Below are positions 58,277 to 64,000 of a DNA stretch of 64,000 nt, piece by piece. The stretch spans positions 64,929,651 through 64,993,650 of the forward strand of contig NC_092879.1 in NCBI RefSeq assembly GCF_028372415.1, written 5' to 3'. The DNA comes from Notamacropus eugenii (taxonomy: Eukaryota; Chordata; Mammalia; Diprotodontia; Macropodidae). The notes under the pieces were generated by a model. It saw nothing but the letters and a program-made list of their open reading frames with translations. It ran no database searches and was not told where the DNA came from. The translations under genes were made by a program, and so were the position numbers. Each line of letters begins with the position of its first letter. Position 1 is the first letter of the stretch.

Positions 58277-59332
58277 ATGGAAGAACAAAAAAACAAGGAG
58301 GCCTTGGGGCATATGGCCCAGGCCACCCAATACATGTCCATTGGGCTGTGGAGATGGGAGCCCGACTATGGGAAGGCTGCGAGTGAGTACGAGCAGGCTG
58401 CCTTAGCCTTTCGCAGCGCCAAGAAGCTGGAGGAGGCTGCAGAAGCCTTCCTCAACGAAGCCGAGGCCCACGAGAAAAACAGAGCTCTCCTGTGTGCCGC
58501 AATGGCCTATGAGCAAGCCGGCCTGTACCTGAGCAGGTCTGACCACCTGCAGGAGGCTGCCCAGGCCGTGAAGCACGCTGTTTCCTGGTACCTGGAGTGT
58601 GGAGAGGCAGACACCGCAGCCTGCACCTTGAGGAGCTTCAGTCAGCTGCTGGAGAGCCAGATACCACACCAGGTGGTATGTCTCTACCAGCGAGCATCCC
58701 AGCTATTTGAGGGGGAGGACCGCTTCTTGCTGGCCCTGGACTTCACTGGCCGAGCCTCCAAGCTTCTAGTGAGGCACAAGTGCTACAGGGACGCTGCAAT
58801 CTCCCTAGGCCAGGAGAAGCACTTGTATGTGGAGGTAGAGAGCTTCTCCATGTGCCACCAGAGAGCCCTGGCACAATGTCTAGCCTACCTGTGTGACCTG
58901 GATTTCCCTGCCGCCTGCAAGTGCCTGGGAGATAGCTGTACCTATTTTCCCAGTTTCCAAAGCAGCAGCGAATATGTGGCGATGGTAACTTTGCTAAATT
59001 TCTATGAAGACCAAGACCAAGACGGAGTGGATGAAGTCTGCATTTCTCCTGTCTTCGAACACCTGGACCAGGAGTACAGGGAGATGACCACAGTGCTGAA
59101 GGTACCTGGCTTCGAAAACCTGAGGACCAGTATTTTGGCACCATCTACATGCATGTCCCCCTATGACAGCAGCAAGGAAACAGCCTCAACAACAAAGAAA
59201 GAGGAGGGGGAGGAGAAGAAGATGGAGAATGTGGAGGAGGAGGACACTAAGGAAGGGGAGGAGAAATTGGAGGACAAGGAGGAGGAAGGGGAACATTGGT
59301 TCCCTTTCTCTTTCCCATGTACCATTTGTTAA
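58277..59332 (+). CDS. NAPG-like: gamma-SNAP-like protein, long form with CaaX-like end, copy 7
   Basis: The best preserved long copy, 351 aa with no interruptions. The helical-repeat body spans ~1-282, with WEPDYGKAASEY at 27-38, AMAYEQAG at 75-82, GRASKLLVRHK at 158-168 and DQDQDGVDEVC at 245-255. VFEHLDQEYREM and LKVPG near its end match the corresponding end of gamma-SNAP. Residues 283-351 form a Ser/Thr-rich then Lys/Glu-rich tail ending C348-T-I-C351, a pattern that fits a CaaX prenylation box; human gamma-SNAP ends GGLC. Prenylation would fix this SNARE-recycling adaptor to membranes. The ATG is chosen by alignment of MEEQKNKEALGHMAQA with the family. AATAAA at 59354-59359 is followed by an A-rich end and (TG)n. 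NSF binding and expression are unproven. Confidence 0.88.
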   Translation: MEEQKNKEALGHMAQATQYMSIGLWRWEPDYGKAASEYEQAALAFRSAKKLEEAAEAFLNEAEAHEKNRALLCAAMAYEQAGLYLSRSDHLQEAAQAVKHAVSWYLECGEADTAACTLRSFSQLLESQIPHQVVCLYQRASQLFEGEDRFLLALDFTGRASKLLVRHKCYRDAAISLGQEKHLYVEVESFSMCHQRALAQCLAYLCDLDFPAACKCLGDSCTYFPSFQSSSEYVAMVTLLNFYEDQDQDGVDEVCISPVFEHLDQEYREMTTVLKVPGFENLRTSILAPSTCMSPYDSSKETASTTKKEEGEEKKMENVEEEDTKEGEEKLEDKEEEGEHWFPFSFPCTIC

Positions 59333-59339
59333 CCTATCC

Positions 59340-59409
59340 TTCCTAGAGCAACAAATAAATTAAAGCTAATCAAATAAGAAAAAAGTTCTGTGATACCTGT
59401 CTTTGGTGT

Positions 59410-59456
<47 letters not shown>

Positions 59457-60310
59457 TTGTCCCATCATACCTATTCTCACCCTCTTTATTTCAAATGTGC
59501 ATGCAATCCTTTGGGATCCTCCACCTTCCCAATGACCCCTCTGTTCCATCCTCCCAGAGTAGATGCATTCCATGCATGGTTAAATATTTTCCCTTTACTG
59601 ACTGGTAATTACTGACTCAAGTCATGGGTTCCAGTAGAAAACCACCAAGTAGGTTAGTCTCAGCTTTCCCACTCCTCACCCTCTCCTTTCCCAATGATCA
59701 TCAAGACATACTTCTTACATTAATAGACATTTTGACTGCCCAAACTCCTCAGGATGACATTATAAAACACCTAAAAATTCTGAGACATTCTTCATGCCTC
59801 CCCCATCGTTAACCTTCTAAGACACATTGCCCAGACCTTGAAAAACTGCAAATGACTTAGACTTTTTCCTGGAAAATGGAAGTGAACTTCATTCAGTCAG
59901 CTTGAGCTTGAGGCTCAGGTGTGGGATAAGGAACAGGATCAGCAGTTAACCTGGATGGGACTTGAGCAGGTCTACCCAGACTATTCCCCTTATTTTACAT
60001 AGGAGGTAGCCCTGGGGCACAAAGAAGTTAGCTTGCTCAGGAACCAACTGGTGACAGGCCACAGGGAACATGGACAGGCTGGGTGGGCCCTCTGGGTCTT
60101 TCAATTCCAAATACAGTGAAGCAGTGAAATCAAGTTGGAGAGGAAATGGGACCAGACAACAGACAGACGTGACCAGGGATGCATGGAACGCCACTGACAT
60201 AGTAATGCAAGCTTTGCCTAACCTCACACAGATGGGACAGAAGTGCCTTGTGCAGGAGGAATCTGCAGCATCTCTCAGATCCATCCCTGTCCTGCTTTTC
60301 TCCCTGTACA
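59340..60310 (+). other. 3' flank module of gene 7
   Basis: AATAAA, (TG)n at 59406-59454, 'cttgagcttgaggctcaggt' (~59902) and the reversed MIR-like piece at ~59985-60040. No gene seen. Confidence 0.7.
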
Positions 60311-62260
60311 CATTTTCTTTTTCAAAATCATTCAACAGTATTTAAATTACCAAAAGTTAATTGGAGCCAGATTGAGGAAGGTCCAACAGAATAATCATCT
60401 AAATTCCTTGACACATCTGACATTCCCAAGGGAGGTTGGAAAGAAGGTAGAACTTGAAGCTTCACTTAGGAAACACTTGCTAATAATTAGAAATATCCCA
60501 AAGTGGAATGAATCGTCTCAAGACAAAGTGGGTCCCCAGGCCGAGGAACTTGGGCAGCAAAGACCAGCTGACTTCTTGCTGGTTTCCTGCAATGGAGGTC
60601 CTTGTCCAGGAGTTGGACTGAAATGGTCTCAGAATTCTCCTCCACCTTTCTAATTCTGTTCCCACTTGTAACCCATTAAACATGCAGACTGTTTGCAAAA
60701 CTGGGAAACAACTGACGGAACTCTCCTGGACATTTCTAGAGTGTTCCCTGCATGACACAATATGATTATATGTAGAGCCCCTAAAAGAAAATTGCCTCCA
60801 GGGTTGTGTTGGCTCTCATGTTAATGTGAATCAGGGAAAAACCTTTTCTATTCCTTCCCAAAAGAACACTGAAAGTAGAACGAGCTCCCATCAATATGAC
60901 CGCCTCTCCAGCAATACACAAATGCTGATTCCTTCCATGGAGGGGTGGTCCTCTTAAACTTGCTTTGAGTATCCTGGACCCCTCTGGCAGCTTGGTGAAG
61001 ACTCAGAACACTTTCAGAAAAATATCCTTCAATGCAAAACATATATAGGCTTACAAGGGGGACTAATTATGTTGAAATAAAGATGTATTTTCTTTTTCTC
61101 CAGCATATGTAATGGATGTCCTGAAATGCGTCAGAATGATGCTGCCCTAGGAAAGAGTGTTGCAAGGTAAATGAGGTCATAAAGACATATTTCCTTAGTG
61201 CTGCTTTCATGTTCACTTCCAGTCACAGATGCTCTTATGGTGTGGATGTGCATGCCTTTGTAGAATGTCCACCAGAAGCATTCTTATCCATCGTCCCTTC
61301 TGTCCCCTCTCTCCAGCCCTGCCAGGGTCTACCAGTGCTTTTAAGACCTATGAGTCCACGTCACTGTGCACAGAGCAGAGTATTTATTTTCACAGCAGTG
61401 GAAATCCACCTCTGCTCTCCCTTCTACTTGCCAAAAAGAAATACTGCAATTATGAATTAGTTTACTTAGAACAGCATACTAAGCCTTCAAGGTGAGTGTT
61501 TCTTGGACAGTGCTTTTTTTTTTTTTCTTTTTCTGCTTTGGATCTGTCATGTCAATGAAGTGGAGAACTCTCAGAATGAAAACTTACTCCACAGATGAGC
61601 CTCACTCAGCAGGACTTGGGGAGCTTCCTGGTGAGAGACTTGGCTGTTCCAGGTGGTACTTCCCAACCAGACCTGAAGTCACTTTTCTGATTGCCAGCCT
61701 GACCCCTGTACTGACCACTTCATGTTCCTATTGTCTTTTCCTTAGAGCATGTATTTCAAAGAAAACAAAATACACCATCTATGCCAAAATGACCCTTTTG
61801 CCCTCAGTTGCACTTGACTCATTTTAAGATGGTGACCTAGGAGAACAAAGCACAAAGTCGAAGACAGTGATGTTTTATTACAGGGATGAAACTGGATCTC
61901 GAGAAAACCTGTTCTCCGTGTTGAATTATGTCACTGTTTCCCAATTTTGTCTCTCTTTTCATGATTTAATGGGGACAAGATGCATGGGCTGCTACTTTCA
62001 ATGGATCTGCTGGAAACATGTCATTTGATATACCATTCCATGGAATGTAGAATTCCATGGCAAAGAAACTCCAGGCTTGACAGCTATGCCAAGAAAGCTG
62101 AAAGTTTAAAAGGAAGTCACTGCAAATGGCGGGAGGTAATTAATATTGTCAGAAAGTGGAGTAAGATAAGTAGCAAACAAAATGTGAAGGAAACTCCCGG
62201 CAGCAGGCAAAAGGAGCGCCACTAGTGATAGAGCAGAAAGTGCTCAGTTCCCTTCTCTAG
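60310..62260. other. 1.9 kb segment, duplicate of 17720-19640
   Basis: Aligns with its partner at offset ~42600-42621. Divergence is uneven. No supported gene. Confidence 0.5.
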
Positions 62261-63310
62261 GAGTAAGGCTAGAGATGACTTTCTAATCCCTAAGGCAGAC
62301 CTATTCCTTTGTCTGCAGGAAAATCATCCGTGGCTTCAGTCAGGAAGCAGAAGCTTCCTTCAGTCAGGTAAATCACTAAGCAGGAACATAAAAGCTCACT
62401 TTCCATGAGACCTCTTCTGAATCTCCAGTTCCCTCAATACTCATTCCTAGATAGACCAGTGGAGTGCCCAATTTGGAGGAGGCAGAACACTGCTGCAGAA
62501 ACCCAGACTAAGTTTCCAATACATCTTTGCTGTCTTGGTCCAAAACATCATGGATTCAACTGGATTAAACGAGTGCAAGGAGCTTCTCAATTCAAATCAT
62601 CTCCTATCTCTAGGTCTATACCAACTGCCCCCAGGCCCAAAAGTGCTTTCCTGTTCCTCCTTCACTTCTCAGCATTCCCGGGTTCTCTCAGGATCATTTC
62701 AAGCATCCCCTTCTATACAGGGCCTTGGCCAGTTTCCGGGCCACTAGGACCTCTCCTTCCAAAGGAACCTCCCATCTACTTTGTATGTGTCTTGCATGTT
62801 GCTCTACATGGACATATTGGCTTTAGCTAGCAGACACAGTAGATAGGGAGCCAGCCCTGGGATCAAGAAGATTGGAGTTCAGGTTCTGTCTCAGATAATG
62901 CAGAGCTCTGTGACCCTAGTCAGATCATTGTTTAAAAACTGCCTCAAGTTCACCATCTGCAAATTGAAGATAATGAATGCACCTCCCAGGGTTGTTGTGA
63001 GGACCAGTTGAGGTGGAAGAATAAATGTCTGATCTCTTCCCCTTATACAACAGGCAGCAAGGTCGCATGGAAGGGATAGAGCCCTGTCCGCATCAGTCCC
63101 TGTGTCCCCATGTATCTGTGCATGTATTTCCATCAGTCTGCGTGTCTGCCATCAGTCTCTCCATGTTTCCCCACCTGTGCTTGTATCCTCATCTGTCCTT
63201 GTCTCCCCATTGGTTTGTGTGTACCCATATGCCTGTTTCTCTCTCTGTGCTTGTGTCCCCATCTCTCTGTCTATGTGTGCCCATCTGTCCATGTGTCCCC
63301 ATATGTCCTT
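62260..63310. repeat. block with MIR SINE (62840-63050) and short minisatellite (63085-63310)
   Basis: Counterpart of 19640-20745. The minisatellite is ~70 bp shorter here. The 141-codon frame at 62405 has a near-identical partner at 19784, but it is cut from low-complexity and SINE-adjacent DNA and shows no family. Confidence 0.65.
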
Positions 63311-64000
63311 CACTAGACACTTTTGAAAGACCTCCTGCTGTGGTTGTTGCTCCCTTGGTTGGTTCCTGTACTTTTCCTTGGAGGTCACTGAGGGCCATTG
63401 CTTGTGTTTCTTTCAGCATGTCTGTGCTCTCTCTAGGCTGAGGGATAGGGCCAGGGTCCCTGCATCCAAAATTTGTCTGGGCCTATTTCTTTTAAGCAAT
63501 TTGTTACCAGATTGAGTTTTGTTTTGTTTTGGGTTTTTTTTTTTGCATGTTCTTCTCCTCTTTCCCTGTAGAGTTCATTTGGGGGATTGTGGCCTAGTTC
63601 CTGGGGTCCCTCTTGATAAAGGGGCTGTTTCCTCTTTAGTAACTGTTCATGGGTCATTTTAGTGTGTTGCTACTGGCACCTCAGTTGGGATCCTATGCTG
63701 TGAATCGTTCCGTAGGTCTTAGATTTATTTGTGCAGATGCCCCTTCTGTGTCCTGGGTCTTCATTTCAGACCACTGTAGGTACTTTGGTCATTTCCATGT
63801 ATATACTGGAACCTTCTTGGGTCGATCGACATTCTGTAGATAGATTTCCGTAGTGTCTGCTAAAACCCATCCTCAGTACCTACTGTGAGTGACTGATTTC
63901 TGGGTGGATACTGGCTGACTATTCACTTTTGTTCACCAGGGCGACACTCTTCACGTATTTTGGCAATGTTCGGGCTGCATTTTTGCTCCACTTTCCACTT
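63310..64000. repeat. 1.26 kb higher-order repeat, continuing past the window
   Basis: Counterpart of 20745-21420, with 'ctcctgctgtggttgttg' near 63333. The window ends inside the array. Confidence 0.7.

Noticed and set aside
1-64000. CRISPR arrays, bacterial operons, rRNA or intact tRNA genes
   Set aside because: The repeats are long, diverged and satellite-like. SINEs carry tRNA-derived heads, but no intact cloverleaf was found.
1-64000. Idea that the repeat array is the marsupial X-silencing RNA locus (Rsx)
   Set aside because: Rsx repeats, as I recall them, are short and GC-rich; the 1.26 kb four-subunit repeat here is different and nothing ties it to that locus.

Overview
The window looks like mammalian, most likely marsupial, nuclear DNA. 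Its tRNA-derived CORE-SINEs are of the MIR/THER1/MON1 kind, with the body 'agctgtgtcaccctgggcaa' and the marsupial-type tail 'ctccaaatctatgaaa'. There are (TG)n microsatellites, decayed old repeats and AATAAA poly(A) signals, and no operons or bacterial signals. I cannot fix the species; an opossum-like genome is a guess.

The real genes are a tandem family of intronless copies related to gamma-SNAP (NAPG, the gamma-soluble NSF attachment protein). All lie on the + strand, with ATGs at 5961, 15680, 31843, 38018, 46042 and 58277, plus a 5'-truncated copy at about 40732-41255. Four are open as 282 aa (two identical copies), 350 aa and 351 aa. One is cut to 260 aa, one carries a single nonsense codon (CGA to TGA) at codon 159, and one lacks its first ~182 codons. 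Two structural classes exist: long copies with a ~70-residue charged tail, and short copies that share one ~217 bp deletion of that tail. The tail ends in C-T-I-C in two long copies, which fits a CaaX prenylation signal.

Each gene sits in a recurrent cassette: a CORE-SINE, a TATAAA-bearing leader about 340-650 bp before the ATG, the ORF, an A-rich end and usually a (TG)n run, then a ~0.9 kb 3' flank with a reversed MIR-like piece. Between cassettes lies a ~1.26 kb higher-order repeat. Each period holds four diverged subunits, each opening near the block CCCCTGCTGTGA, and the repeat fills much of the window.

A second unit, ~3.3 kb, occurs three times complete (10.08-13.38, 22.51-25.76, 50.15-53.45 kb) and three times as fragments. 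On the minus strand it shows a TATA-like box, a CAG|GTAAGC donor, a TTTTGCAG acceptor running straight into a CAG repeat, and AATAAA. Splicing would give a short polyglutamine (or polyQ-polyH) peptide starting MTFSSQ.

At the largest scale the stretch ~2.2-21.5 kb is repeated as ~42.3-64 kb. The left part (~2.7-14.1 kb) is ~99% identical; the right part differs by a few percent. The second copy carries 2.52 kb more, two periods of the 1.26 kb repeat, between 54.23 and 56.76 kb. The middle (21.5-42.3 kb) holds the decaying gene copies. The window is an actively recombining, recently amplified gene and satellite cluster. Percentages here are hand estimates from short stretches, not computed alignments.
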